NCBI RefSeq assembly: GCF_963676685.1
Contig: NC_092346.1
Location: 43,273,289-43,337,288 of the forward strand
Source of the DNA: Mytilus edulis
Lineage: Eukaryota; Mollusca; Bivalvia; Mytilida; Mytilidae
DNA length: 64,000 nucleotides
Reading direction: 5' to 3'
The notes under the pieces were generated by a model that saw only the letters and a list, made by a program, of their open reading frames with translations, did no database searches and had not been told where the DNA came from. The number at the start of each line of letters is the position of its first letter. Within the stretch, counting starts at the first letter, position 1. The position numbers and the translations under genes are program-made. Shown here in pieces: positions 22,350 to 33,437 of the stretch.

Positions 22350-23255
22350 CATATTTTCGAGCAAGAAAAACGATTAGATAACTTTGATTGGGTAAGAGGT
22401 AAATATGCATCTATTGTTTGTTTTCAAGAGACTCACAGTAATGAGGATATCGAGAAACTTTGGCAAGATGAATGGGGTAAATCATGCATTTTCAGTCACT
22501 GCAACAATAGAAGTGCTGGTATTAGTGTGATGTTTAACAAGGGTCTTGATTTTAAGATTCATGATTCTAAGATAGACCAGAAAGTTCGTTTTATTGTTTA
22601 AGACTCATCATAATATGAACAAAGCTTAACCTTTGTCACTCTTAATAGATTTAATACTGATGAACAATCATTGTAATGTTTAGTGATATTTAACACACCA
22701 TCACTTCCTATACATATACTAGCATCTTAATGTGTGGTGACTAGAATGTTGTACAATATTTTCAAATGGACACTTATAATATTCTGCACAATACAAATTT
22801 CGATATAAGATTGAAGAAATTTCACAAACTTTTAAATTTTTCGATCCTTGTAGAACCTGTAATCCAGATGACAAAAAATGTACATGGCGTCAAACCTCTC
22901 CTATTAGGCAGAGTCGACTAGATTATTTTGTTATTAAGTGTAGACTTATTTTCACTTATGAAAAGTACAAAAATTATACCTGGATACAAAACCGATCTCC
23001 ATTGTTTTCACATTTTCTGTCAGTCTTGATAAAAGGGATAAGGGATATTGGAAGAAGATACACATAATTTAGATATTATTATGAATACAGTCCCTACTGA
23101 AGCGTGCATCACTTCGAAACAGAAAGTAGAAAATGTAGAAGGCGTCCAGAGGGATGCCCAGGAAGGGTATACAGTTCATTCGCTTATGTGATACACGCAT
23201 TAATTGTATTTCCAGATCAATTATAAAGAGACTTCTACTGAGAAAATTTTAACAT
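22350..23255 (+). mobile_element. LINE 5' relic: apurinic-type endonuclease domain
   Basis: Broken plus-strand frames read RGKYASIVCFQETHSNEDIE, then FSHCNNRSAGISVMFNKG, and about 300 bp later DDKKCTWRQTSPIRQSRLDYF. CFQETH, the aspect GISVMF and SRLDYF are conserved blocks of the endonuclease domain of L1/Tx1-like non-LTR retrotransposons. Stops and frameshifts occur between blocks. It lies in gene A's first intron. Confidence 0.65.
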
Positions 23256-23638
23256 ATCCGATCGATATTGAACAGGGGTAAACCTTTTTCGCTTTTATTT
23301 AGCTGTTACAGTGTTATTCCGTTTATTCCAATCTATTGATAATACTTTGTGTAACCATATGTCATAATTTCAACTTAACTATCAAGAACGTTCGGTTGAG
23401 CGGTTTCCGTTGAAGCTCATGTATTGTATTGTTAAAAGCTGTAGACACTGTGTTTGTTTCTAAAAAACGGTATGCTTATCTTAAACTATAGGCCCAAAGA
23501 AATGATTTGCCATGCACAAAACGAAATTTAGATTGAAAGGATATCTTAGTTTCGTAGCTTTAATTAAGTGGCGTTTTTTTTTTATAATTCTTTATTTTTT
23601 ATTTCCTCATTTCATTCAATATTTATATGCATTATATT

Positions 23639-23750
23639 AACAAAACAAAACAAAACAAAACAAAACAAAACAAACCAAAACAAACAAACAAAACAAAACA
23701 AAACAAAACAAAACAAAAAAAAAACAAAAAAAAAAAAGAAAAAAAAAAGT
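23639..23750. repeat. (AAAAC)n microsatellite grading into poly(A)
   Basis: About 15 AAAAC units with a few AAAC interruptions, then A runs. It could be the tail of a retrotransposed sequence. Confidence 0.9.
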
Positions 23751-23834
23751 AATATAAAAAACCAACATAGTTATTGTATTTATTCATGTACTCGTAGATA
23801 AAAATATATATATAGCAACATACATTTTAACCAG

Positions 23835-24010
23835 GTTTAATCCACCATTTTCTACATTTGAAAATGCCTGTACCAAGTTAGGAATATGACAGTTCTTGTC
23901 TATTTGTTTTTGATGCGTTTTGTTATTTGATTTTGCCATGTGATTATGGACTTTCCGTATTGATTTTCCTCTGAGTTCAGTATTTTTGTGATTTTACTTT
24001 TTGTATTTTG
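23835..24010 (+). repeat. Interspersed mussel repeat fragment
   Basis: CAGGTTTAATCCACCATTTT, TGCCTGTACCAAGTTAGG, ATATGACAGTTCTTGTC-like and TTTCCGTATTGATTTTCCTCT. Confidence 0.55.
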
Positions 24011-24063
24011 TTGTTATTTTCTCTTCCCGATAATATCTGGAAATCATATAAAACCAATATTTT

Positions 24064-24146
24064 AACTCCTATTATCATAACATAGTAATACACATATATG
24101 TATTTAGGAATTAAATGTGTATTACTATGTTATGATAATAGGAGTT
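24064..24146. repeat. Perfect 32-bp-arm hairpin
   Basis: AACTCCTATTATCATAACAT and 12 further bases (24064-24095) are repeated as an exact reverse complement at 24115-24146, around a 19-nt loop. No target duplication recognised. Confidence 0.9.
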
Positions 24147-24149
24147 ATA

Positions 24150-25253
24150 TATAATATCTATAGGATGCACACTAACTACTGTCCAATTGGATGTTTATAT
24201 TCAGTTAAGTTTGAGTTATCTTTCTTAGATCATAAACTTAATTGTTGAAATGGTTCCCATTTTTTCACTTACTGTAGGAGTACTGTGAAAGATGGAAGAT
24301 ATTTTTTCAATAATATAATAAGTTTTCAATTTCTTAAATGCAATATTAACACAAGGTAACAGTGAGTTCAATCTACCCGAATAAATATAGTACTTCATGA
24401 GAACAGTGAGAACATTTTCAGAGATATTTATAATATCTGATCCCAAGAGGATGTTCTGTTTTGATATCAGAAGCTCATAAATGCAATCTGAATTTAATCA
24501 ACTAGTTGAACCCAAACATTTTTGACAATGTAAAATTCCCCAAAAATATGTTCTATTGTCTTTTTGTTTCATTACAAAAACTGCATAGGCGTGTTTCTTT
24601 AAGTTTACACTTAAAATAGCAGATCATTAGTGCATAATATTCTGTGCAAAATATTGTATTGAAAAATGATCAGTTTATTACTCAGAGCACTTGAAAGGAT
24701 GCATATAGAAAAGAACCCAGTGAACCTTTCCATATGCAAAATTTCTTTCCACTTATGTTGTGATTTTATTGGGTGTTCCTGACAAAAGTAGACAAAAATA
24801 TTTAATAATATTAGGTGGCGGTTGAAACTTCAACGATTTTGGAAATCATGTAACAGTCACTCCAATAATCACAAACCAACCTTGAAGATACCAACAACAC
24901 TGTTAATATATAAGACTACCATGAAGATACTATAAAGTGTTTTAGTCATTATTTGATGTATTTGAAGATAGGCTTAACATAAAGTGGAAAATAAAATGAC
25001 AACGGCATGACTGAAAAACGAAATTCACATTTCATACAAATAAAGTTGTTTACACATGGAAACAACACTCCGAGTTATGATAAAAATATGCCGTTCGGAG
25101 CAAGATCTCAGCCCTGCTTTAAGCACCGATTCAACTTTGAATCAAGAAATAAGAATATACAAAAATTGCCCGAAAAAGTCTTGGCTGATAAAAGAACAGA
25201 AGTAAACATTTTACGGACCTGTTAATTATAAAATATAAAAAAAAAAATGAAAT
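24150..25253. other. Gene A first intron, no recognisable feature
   Basis: AT-rich; chance ORFs only. Confidence 0.45.
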
Positions 25254-25263
25254 CACCTTTTAC

Positions 25264-25310
25264 CTGTATAAGTATGTGCTGCAATGATCAATATCCGGGT
25301 TTGATTTAAA
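25264..25310 (-). promoter_or_regulatory. Gene A probable 5' untranslated first exon
   Basis: A block ending in the donor TATACAG|GTAAAA at 25264/25263 matches a block at the same relative place in gene B, about 4.5 kb upstream of coding exon 1. The shared words are CCCGGATA, TGATCATTG and a final GCACA-x-TTATACAG just before the donor. Matching noncoding sequence ending in a donor upstream of two paralogues is best explained as a first exon near the transcription start. The upstream limit is a guess and no TATA box was identified. Confidence 0.6.
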
Positions 25311-25549
25311 TTAAATAAAAAGTCAACAATATACGTGTGCAATGGTGTGATTAATGGCTTAAAATGTCATGCTTGGTATGACTTTGCCTCCCATCAGAGA
25401 TAGAAAAATAGTAAATTAACTACAGTCACTAGTACACTTATGAAAAGTGCGTACAGTGAGTGTATATAGAATCTTTAATATACACAATGTTATTCAATTA
25501 TCTATTTTTATAAATATAATTTATATGACATGTGTTTATAGATATAAAA

Positions 25550-25945
25550 TTGAAAATGTAAATGGCGAATGTGTCAAAGAGACAACAACCCGACCATAGA
25601 GCAGAAAACAGCAGAAGGTCACCAACCGGTCTTCAATGCAGCGAGAAATTCCCGCACCCGGAGGTGTCCTTCAGCTGGCCCCTAAACAAATATATATACT
25701 AGTTCAGTGGTAATGAACGCCATAACCGACCGTGCGAGGGCTGTATAGCCAGTCAAGGTCGTTAAACACTTCCATTTGTTTGAACGCCATACTAAACTCC
25801 AAATTGTACACAAGAAACAAAAAGTTAAAATAATACAAGACTAACAAAGGCCAGAGGCTCCTGACTTGACAGGCGCAAAAATGCGGCGAGGTTGAATAGT
25901 TTATGAGATCTCAACCCTTCCCCTATGCTTCTAGCCTTTATGAAA
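25550..25945 (+). repeat. Interspersed mussel repeat (GTGTCAAAGAGACAACAACC family)
   Basis: AATGGCGAATGTGTCAAAGA, CAGCAGAAGGTCACCAAC, CTTCAATGCAGCGAGAAATT, GGAGGTGTCCTTCAGCTGGC, then CCGACCGTGCGAGGGCTGTA and CTTGACAGGCGCAAAAATGC. Partial copies are at 30425-30545 (minus), 34325-34460 (plus) and 39122-39177. Confidence 0.8.
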
Positions 25946-26503
25946 AGCTTGTAATGTACAAAATTGCTGAATTAAAATCAATTTCTTTCGTGTCATCGAT
26001 ATATATTAGGGATGTCAACTCGGTGAAGATTTACTATTCGATTACTCGTTGGATTCACCGAGCGAGTACTCGGGTATCGCTTTGTAAAACATTTAAAAAA
26101 TGCAAACACATAATAAAAGGTCCTTGTCTTATTAAAGTTAACCCTTTTTATTATTACCTAGGAGTAGATAATAGTCCAAGGAATTGTATACCATTATTAA
26201 TAGCTCATTTACTACATGTACTAATTATATAATTTGTCAATGATCTAATTAAGTAATTAATCAATATCTATAGAAAAATTATCCCTCAAACAACAGTATA
26301 TGGGAAACCGTAAAAATCATTTAATGATCAACAAAAGGGTGCAGGATGATTAGAACTTATATATTGATGCCTATTAGACATTTTAGGAAAGTGTTTTAAA
26401 CTTTTATGTTTACATTTATGATGACATTTACAGATAATTGTAGAGGGGCCATTTCAAAGTGTACAATATTGACAAATTGAAAATAACTCAAATAAATTTT
26501 TTT

Positions 26504-27223
26504 TCATTCAAATAAACGAAACAAGTCGTTACGCCTGCATACAAAAGCAGCACAAATATTTACTATATGACGAGGTTTTCTCCTCGGATGTCTCCAAAGA
26601 CTTCCTATAAATCTATAATTCTTCAATTCTCCAATAGAATGTTCAACAGTGACTCTGTATTCTTTGACTAAATTATTAATTTTGCGACACCTCCTTTTTA
26701 AATTGTCCGGTTTTCGCTGTATTTGCTGGCGTGTATAGGGTGTCATAAGATGCTATCTATTAGGATATATTTTATCTGCCAGTAAAACTATTCCTTCAGG
26801 AAAGTCAAGCTCCGCATTTCTACCAATTGACCTCATCATTGCAAACTGTTGTGCGTCGTTTTGATATCCCAAAAACCCGGCATCAGTATAGCATATTTTA
26901 CCTAAACTATCGATGACAACCTGAGTATGTACGCAATGAAAGTGGCAATGTCCAGAATAATTAAGCTCCTGAGGCTCAACAAGTGGCCTGTAAATTTCCG
27001 TTGAGGTACCGTCAATAGCACCCACTGCCATTGGGAGTTTTTCCCAGTTTCCCATCTTTGCTGTCCATTCATTAAGAGATGGCCAATGTACCAGATGATG
27101 AAAATGTTGGTAAAACACGGGAATGCACCTATTAATTTCATCATGTATTGTGGTAACGCTTACGTCATTAATTAAGGTAAGCATGTGGTAACACGGATAT
27201 GATCCTAGCCAAATCATGAACAA
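26504..27223 (-). pseudogene. PIF/Harbinger-type DDE nuclease, interrupted by one stop
   Basis: Two collinear stretches in the same minus-strand frame (27223-26756 and 26746-26504) are split by a single TAG at 26755-26753. Blocks in order: LPMAVGAIDGTSTEIYRP with the first catalytic Asp, HTQVVIDSLGKICYTDAGF and GYQNDAQQFAMM with the second Asp, FPEGIVLLADKIYPN, then YRVTVEHSIGELKNYRFIGS with the catalytic Glu. This is the DDE_Tnp_4 pattern. About 237 residues survive and the N-terminal region is missing. It is probably dead, since a readable core is split by a stop. Confidence 0.8.
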
Positions 27224-27312
27224 TTTCCAATTTGTCTCAATATGTCTAAAAGTGTTTCGGGTGTTTCAATTTCTGAGGGTCGACGCAACGAATGTGTTGT
27301 ATTTTAAAAATA

Positions 27313-27513
27313 TCATTTGTCAACTTTTTCTAGGACGAGACGATTTCTCAAATTTGTTAGGTAACTAACAGTCCTGCTGAATATATGCTCTGACGGTACA
27401 GCAGCAGGGGAATGACTAATATTATCTAAAAGTGTAAGCCTTGGATAAGTGCTTTTGTTCATATATTCAATATCTGTGTGGAGGAATTTTGATTGACAGC
27501 TAAATGTAAACAC
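27313..27513 (-). pseudogene. hAT transposase C-terminal dimerisation fragment
   Basis: The minus-strand frame reads YPRLTLLDNISHSPAAVPSE, then HIFSRTVSYLTNLRNRLVLE and KVDK before a stop. YP-L-x2-LA-x-x-xL-S-P-AAVPSER-FS followed by RN-L is the hallmark of the hAT family dimerisation domain. Only about 65 residues remain; the DDE core is absent. Confidence 0.7.
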
Positions 27514-27830
27514 TCGAATGGTATTTTAATTTTTATTAATGTTGATTGATATATGATTTCCTAAGAGGCGCTCTTAATAAAAATATGTTTTTGTTTTAAC
27601 TTAAGAAAGCAACAACATTCTAGTATGAAACCGATTAGTCGAGTATTATTTTGGTAATCGATACTCGGTACTCCCGTGCGATTCGATTACTCGTTGACAT
27701 CCCTCATATATACCAAGATGTATAGGTTACACTGTATACGAAATCTCTTGATTACTAATTCAGATCCTCATAATCCCTGGTATATTAAGATTTGTTCGTT
27801 AAATTGGAAGTAAATTGAACATCTGTTTAT

Positions 27831-27956
27831 CAATTAAATCAATCTTATTAAAACAAGTTCTCATCACTTGCTCCTCGATTTTTTATATGTCGCCGTGTGA
27901 TAAAAAATCGAGGAGCAAGTGATGAGAACTTATTTTAATAAGATTGCAATTAAATC
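27831..27956. mobile_element. Hairpin MITE with 10-bp target duplication
   Basis: The 106-bp element (27841-27946) is almost all inverted repeat: 46-nt arms, AATCTTATTAAAACAAGTTC and the reverse complement, with one mismatch and a 13-nt loop. CAATTAAATC flanks it on both sides (27831-27840 and 27947-27956). Duplications of 9-11 bp point to Mutator-like transposase. Confidence 0.85.
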
Positions 27957-28303
27957 GAATTAAGCTGAATCCATCCTAAATTGTAACCCAACATCGGGAT
28001 GCATAATAATAATACAAAAATAAATCTGCTTTATAATGGCAAAATAGGGAGGTATAGGGGTTTAAACGGTTGAATCATTATGAAATCGAGATAAGTTGAT
28101 AAAATCTAAACTTCTGTGAAATATGTATTTTGTTTTTTAGAAAGTGTATGATATTATCTTCGGGTTTGTAACTGCAAGTTGACAAATAGTTCTTAAAATA
28201 CGTATGCATTTATATGGTGTACTATATAATGATATGGTTTCGCACTAGTTATAAATATTAAATACATTACTAATTGGAATCAGACAAACAGATTAATAAA
28301 TAG

Positions 28304-28448
28304 TGTAATGCCGTCAACCCCCCTTTTTGAATACTAGTATGCTGTGTTATTAAGTACAAATAATAATACGAAGATGTCTGGAGATGATATGCTTTGCATA
28401 TGAATGTATTTGATACGCTGATTACACTAAAATTGATTTAATTCTATT
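28304..28448 (+). repeat. 5' LTR, first part (left of the Ngaro insertion)
   Basis: TGTAATGCC to TTTAATTCTATT; matches 39029-39243 of the 3' LTR apart from the 56-bp insert there. Confidence 0.85.
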
Positions 28449-28774
28449 ATCCTCGAGGCCCAAAACATAACAAATAGATAATAAGGTTTTGGCAGTATTT
28501 GGCCACAGCTTTATCTTGAATAAAATATAACATATATGATATATAATATGTATTTAAATTGGCAATCTTGCTCTGAAATATATTTATCAATGTCTGTATT
28601 TAATATATATGTAAATTATAATGTGGCTACCGCAAATTATGGCAGACCACTAATATAAATATATTTAAGTAATATGTCTGGTACGAGAAGTTGACTGATG
28701 AGCCCTGGTAATCAGAGGCTATCATTACTGTTCACTGAATATATGAATGTTAAATCCAGCGCAGCGAAATGTGC
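28449..28774 (-). repeat. Ngaro split repeat B2
   Basis: ATCCTCGAGGCCCAAAACAT to AGCGCAGCGAAATGTGC; about 98% like B1 at 29163-29490 by eye (small indels only). Confidence 0.85.
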
Positions 28775-28956
28775 TCTGCCAAGTCCAACTTTTACATCTA
28801 CATTATGTTCACTAGTTGTCTCCTACTCTCCCATCTAAGTACCATTAGCAGAAATAAGCTGAAATATAAACTTAAAAGCAGTATCTGGTTTCTTACTTCC
28901 ATTCAGAACAAATACACATGTAACACAAAATAAATTTACATTGGGAGGGTGGTGGG

Positions 28957-29162
28957 TTTTTTAAGAAGATTATTTTCTCGTCCAATTTTCGTCTTCTGAA
29001 ACCTTGCCGTCTATTTCGAAAAGACCAAGGCGAGGTTGCGATCAAACTAATCAACACAAATGTTAAATACCCAACAGTGAACCACCACCTACCCAAATTA
29101 AAATATTAAAGTTTGTACCCAATGGATAACGGGCTTTAAAACTGTAGATTTTAAATCCTTTT
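28957..29162 (-). repeat. Ngaro split repeat A2
   Basis: TTTTTTAAGAAGATTATTTT to TTTTAAATCCTTTT; matches 33235-33313 joined to 35433-35566 (A1) with few differences. It preserves the uninterrupted site for the nested helicase element: AAGGCGAGGTTGCG. Confidence 0.85.
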
Positions 29163-29490
29163 ATCCTCGAGGCCCAAAACATAACAAATAGATAATAAGG
29201 TTTTGGCAGTATTTGGCCACAGCTTTATCTTGAATAAAATATAACATATATGATATGATATAATATGTATTTAAATTGGCAATCTTGCTCTGAAATATAT
29301 TTATCAATGTCTGTATTTAATATATATGTAAATTATAATGTGGCTATCGCAAGTTATGGCAGACCACTAATATAAATATATTTAAGTAATATGTCTGGTA
29401 CGAGAAGTTGACGATGAGCCCTGGTAATCAGAGGCTATCATTACTGTTCACTGAATATATGAATGTTAAATCCAGCGCAGCGAAATGTGC
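29163..29490 (-). repeat. Ngaro split repeat B1
   Basis: Direct copy of B2, starting immediately at the end of A2. Confidence 0.85.
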
Positions 29491-29667
29491 CAAATTGTCC
29501 GATAAGATCAGAGTAACAACTTGATCTGATTGGACAACCGCCACTGAAAAGAGGGGGTGAAGCTGCGCGAAGCTGTGCCAAATACAATTAAATATATTAA
29601 CTTTCAAGTTACTTCCTAGTAACTTACTTGAAACGTCAGATATAAAATGTTAACATAACAGTTGTAT

Positions 29668-30330
29668 CTAATTACAGTCGGGGAAGGTTAAATTAATGCC
29701 AAGATTCCTGATAATCATTTCTAATCCTCCCTGGAGGGTATTCAAGAAAATGTTATTTCCAAAAGACGTCAAATGCACTCCATCTTTCATCAAGAATAAT
29801 TCATTAGCCTTTATATCAGGGTAACGGATGTAACAACCATCTGTTTTGGTTAAAAATGATGCTATAGAGGTATTAACCCTCATTCTGCATTTTTCCATGG
29901 CATTAATATTGTCAGAGTAACGCCAACTTGATCCCTGAATAATTTGAGACCAGACAAAAACTGTGTCCGACATCAGTTGACGCATCCAACTGAACTGTTT
30001 CCTTATTAGTTCACAAAGAGTTTTTTTACTTTCTTTCCCTATATCATTGCCTCCAATATGTTAAACTAATATAGTTGGCGGATCTTCATATTTTAACATG
30101 GTTCTTATTTGTTTTTTCATGTCCAGCACTTTACCTCCACATTTTCCCTGCCACCAAATATTTACTCCCATCCTCTGCAGCCCCAAATTTTACCCCTCCC
30201 GGTCTTCCTCTGGCTTCCCCAAAGGCATGCTTAATAATCGAGGATCCAACGATCCAAACTGTAGCATGTCCTGCAATTCTTAGAAAGCAATTATTACTTG
30301 CTTATATTGATGCAGGACATACCATTTATT
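29668..30330 (-). pseudogene. SGNH hydrolase domain of the Ngaro element
   Basis: Minus-strand blocks in order: AGHATVWIVGSSIIKHAFGE (Ser block, about 30215-30275), ARGRPGG, RMGVNIWWQGKCGGKVLDMK, then HIGGNDIGKES (Gly-Asn block, about 30045), and DGVHLTSFGNNIFLNTLQGG near 29750 with the Asp-x2-His pair. These are the SGNH catalytic blocks. A one-base insertion near 30190 shifts the frame and a TAA just before HIGGND interrupts it, so it is not functional as read. SGNH domains are known accessories of Ngaro-type elements; the role, perhaps esterase, is not established. Confidence 0.75.
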
Positions 30331-30424
30331 TACATAATGATATTTATTCAAATGCCAGCTCAAGACTGCATTACGAAATAAGCAAATATAGAAACATATT
30401 TACACAAATAAATGAAGGACGCCT

Positions 30425-30545
30425 CCGGGTGCGGGTATTTCTCGCTACATTGAAGACCTGTTGGTGACCCTCTGCTGTTGTTTTTTATTTGGGCGGGTTG
30501 TTGTCTCTTTGACACATTCCCCATTTCCATTCTCAATTTTATATA
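30425..30545 (-). repeat. Mussel repeat between SGNH and recombinase regions
   Basis: Reverse complement of 25550-25680: GTTGTTGTCTCTTTGACACA, GACCTGTTGGTGACC, TTCTCGCTACATTGAAGAC. It sits between the SGNH region and the recombinase stop. Confidence 0.75.
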
Positions 30546-30561
30546 TAATGTTCAGACACAT

Positions 30562-31439
30562 TTAAATCCTAATGTAATGCAAAAAGGCCTGTGACTTCCA
30601 ACGTCCCATTTCTTTAATTTGTTCATCAGAAATACCCTCTAATGCGCATGTAGTTGCCATGCCAATTCTAAAGGAATGGGACTTAAATCCATTGTTTTCT
30701 ATACCAATTACTGACAGAGACCTTTTTAATAATGCTGAAAACTGGTATCTTGTAAGGGGGATCCATCAAAATGACAAAATAAAGGTCCCAGATAAGGTGG
30801 GCGAACATTCATAAAATTTGCCATTATTTGTACTGGACATACATTTTTGTTTTTCTGCTTAGAAATAACGATTGTTGTTCCAGAACCAAACTGATCAGTT
30901 TTAGATGACGTCAATAAAACCTCTAATCTTGCATCACAAGGCTTTATATTTTCAAATTTTACAGTATGCATCTGCTTATTTTTGCAATCAACTGTTATTT
31001 CACCTACTCTCATAAAACCATGAAAGGCTAGCGAAAATGAAGTCATAAACAGTTTTGTCTCATACCCGTTTTTGCAAATCACCGCCAGTGACCTCAATAA
31101 TTTTTCCAATATATCTCTCGTTATAGGTAATCTAGTGTCCTTTTGATTTGGGCCCCCCCAACCTTTTTATTCCTTCAATCAATTTTCTGACCACAAATTT
31201 CTGTGTATTGTCTTCTAAATTTTATTAAAGTAACTTAAGCCTGATATATTGCCAGATACTGTTGAGTGGGACAATTTCTTTCTAAACATATAAACAATGA
31301 ATGATGTTAAGTCATCAAGCGGAATAGGCCAGACATCAGAAAAACCATGACTTTCTCTGAATTTAACAAATATGTCCATGCTATGCAAATATGCTTTCTG
31401 TGTACTGGGTGCTAATGAATTTCTAAGTAAGTGATTCAT
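30562..31439 (-). pseudogene. Tyrosine recombinase of the Ngaro element, three frameshifts
   Basis: The minus strand encodes a core-binding part (APSTQKAYLHSMDIFVKF ... DLTSFIVYMFRKKLSHSTVS) and a catalytic part. The latter has the Arg in FHGFMRVGEI, a Lys-containing LLTSSKTDQFG, H-x2-R in SHSFRIGMATT, GRWKSQAF and the nucleophile Tyr in HYIRI just before the stop. All catalytic residues are present. Single-base gains or losses disrupt the frame near 31211 (T run), 31157 (G7 run) and 30760 (C run). The ATG overlaps the RT-RNase H stop as ATGA (31439-31436). Frameshifts only in homopolymers could be assembly errors. Confidence 0.8.
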
Positions 31440-32400
31440 TTCAGTTCTGAAATCATCGACAGGAATTCTTGTGGGGTTGCTGCTGGAGAACTGTCTGCAT
31501 TCGGGACCAAGTCCATAAAACGTTGTTCCTGAAATCGAGAAAGAGCATCTGCGATTGCATTATGCTCACCCTCAATATGTTGTGCCCTAAATTGTATGTT
31601 ATTGTTCATAGTGAGAAAAACTAGTTGTCTTATCCATATCATAACTCTCTTTGATTTTGATGTTCTTTTGTTCACAATGTTTACTAATGCCTGATTATCT
31701 ATTCTCAACAAAATCTTTTTATTTCTAAATGAAGGACCCCATATCATGAAAGACAGCACGATGGGAATAAGCTCCAAACCTGTTATACCCAATAAAATGC
31801 TAGTATCAGCCCAACTACTGGGCCACTGGTATTGTACCCAGTGACCTTGAAAATAAGCTCCACAACCTAATAAAACATTACCTGCACTATCAGTGAATAA
31901 TTCCAGACTTTCATTAGTCGACCAAAATCTATCAGGAAAATAACACTGACCATTGAATTGATCTAGAAAATTTAACCAAACTCTAGCATCTGCTTTGACC
32001 TCTGAATTCAATCTGACAGTATAATAAGGCTTTCCATTCTTAACTGAAGCTATCAAATCGTAAAAACGACGAATGAATGCACGGGCTGATATAATAGCCC
32101 TTGAACAAAATGCCATTAAACCAGTAATTGATTCAAGTTCCTTCAGCGCCATTTTCTTTTTTCAAGACCTAAAAATGTGATACATGTAGTAGGACCTACT
32201 GTTTTATTCTCTGCTAGTGGAACACCTAACTGCCTACATACTTCATTAAAATTGTCCATCAAAATGGTACAATTATCCGTTGAACTTTCACCAGCAAAGA
32301 AAAAGTCATCCAAATAGTGGTCTAAAGTCTCAATGCCAGCTTTCAATGCAACTGTTTTATGCAAATAGTTATCAAAAGTACCAGGATTATAATTTTATAC
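31436..32400 (-). pseudogene. Reverse transcriptase (partial) and RNase H of the Ngaro element
   Basis: The RT end has TFDNYLHKTVALKAGIETLD, then HYLDDFFFAGES with the catalytic YLDD, and TFLGLE. About 20 expected residues and a frame are lost between GLEKRKW and KELESITGLMAF (near 32150). RNase H follows: SLELFTDSAGNVLLGCGAYF (Asp), GITGLELIPIVLS (Glu), KILLRIDNQALVNI (Asp) and GEHNAIADALSR (Asp). This is the DIRS-type RT-RNase H arrangement. The N-terminal RT fingers and palm start are missing: the frame runs back at 32390 into a low-complexity AAAAAMKSKQQQEE stretch from another part of the element, implying an internal deletion. Confidence 0.8.
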
Positions 32401-33234
32401 GCCTCTTCCTGTTGCTGTTTCGACTTCATTGCAGCTGCCGCTGCGCCTCCATTATTTGCCCTGCTTGTCGGCACCCTTTTTCTGCCGGACCTCCTATACA
32501 TGATCTGAAACTTAAAGTGTATGTGTAATCTTCATTCAAATAAATACATGTGTTTTACCTTATATATATATAAAATATTAAAAGTGAATATCGAACAACA
32601 TACGTATTTACAAATCTCTCTCCGATTATATGCCTATAGTTTGCTTTTTCGTGTTATTCTCAGGATATATAAACTAAGAATCAATTACTACTTACTAAAA
32701 TGATTGTTTTACCATTTGTGCGAATCCGGAACATATGAGTTTATCAAAGCCGGTTCCGGTTTTTATGCCCACCGTTTACCGGAAATTTTGTCATTGCAAA
32801 TTTATCAATAAATAGAGTCAAAACACTCAACTTTTTGCTCATTTTGTCCTGTATTTAGATGAACTAAGTTATCTACTGCATCAACTTATATGCTGACAAT
32901 AAGCTATTTCAAAATTCCTCGTGAAAACATTTGGTTGATTTGGAAACCCTTTATATCCCTAAAGTACGGCAATAACATATCGTAGATTCCTTCACACTTT
33001 CAAATTGCATAAAAATTTAATGTCTAACCCAATCTTGGTTTTGATTTATTTTGGCTGTGACCGTTTACTTAAATTCGAAATTCATTTGCACATTAAATTT
33101 TTGTATGTTTTAAAATGTCGCTTTTAACTAAAATTTCAAGACATCGGGATTAAATCGATATCAATCCGTCTTTATCGTATATCAATATACACTTATAGCC
33201 CTTTATCAAACCTATTTCAGGTGTTATTTCAACT
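32390..33234 (-). other. Ngaro leader and residual gag-like ORF start
   Basis: On the minus strand 32520-32390 reads RSGRKRVPTSRANNGGAAAAAM-like basic, Ala/Gln-rich sequence in frame with a possible ORF1 start. The rest (to A1) is AT-rich noncoding leader. No further motif. Confidence 0.45.
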
Positions 33235-33437
33235 TTTTTTAAGAAGATTATTTTCTCGTCCAATTTTCGTCTTCTGAAACCTTGCCGTCTATTTCGAAAA
33301 GACCAAAGCGAGGTCAATCTCCCATACAGACAGAGTTATCGTCCTTTCCTCCTCAATCTCTCTGCACCCGGCTAAGAACTACTTTCGATCACGCGGTGAA
33401 AAATCGGTCACATGACAGCAAAAATGGCAGCCCTGAT

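Larger units (their letters stand above)
26007..27705 (-). mobile_element. hAT-like DNA transposon remnant with internal Harbinger-type nuclease
   Basis: The ends are inverted: TAGGGATGTCAAC at 26007 and the reverse complement GAGGGATGTCAAC ending at 27705. ATTACTCG/CGAGTA words repeat in the subterminal regions. The outer flanks ATATATAT and ATATATAC are a 7/8 match to an 8-bp hAT target duplication. Inside, on the minus strand, is a hAT C-terminal dimerisation fragment and then a Harbinger-type nuclease. The two belong to different superfamilies, so one must have been inserted or captured. Confidence 0.6.

Noticed and set aside
28690..28720. CTGATGAG as a hammerhead core in the Ngaro B2 repeat
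   Set aside because: No GAAA at the right distance and no stem II; B1 has CGATGAG at the same place. Chance word.
33282..33437. Upstream ATG extending the zinc-finger-like protein by 52 codons
   Set aside because: That frame begins in Ngaro sequence outside the 62-bp inverted end, so it cannot belong to the element's gene.
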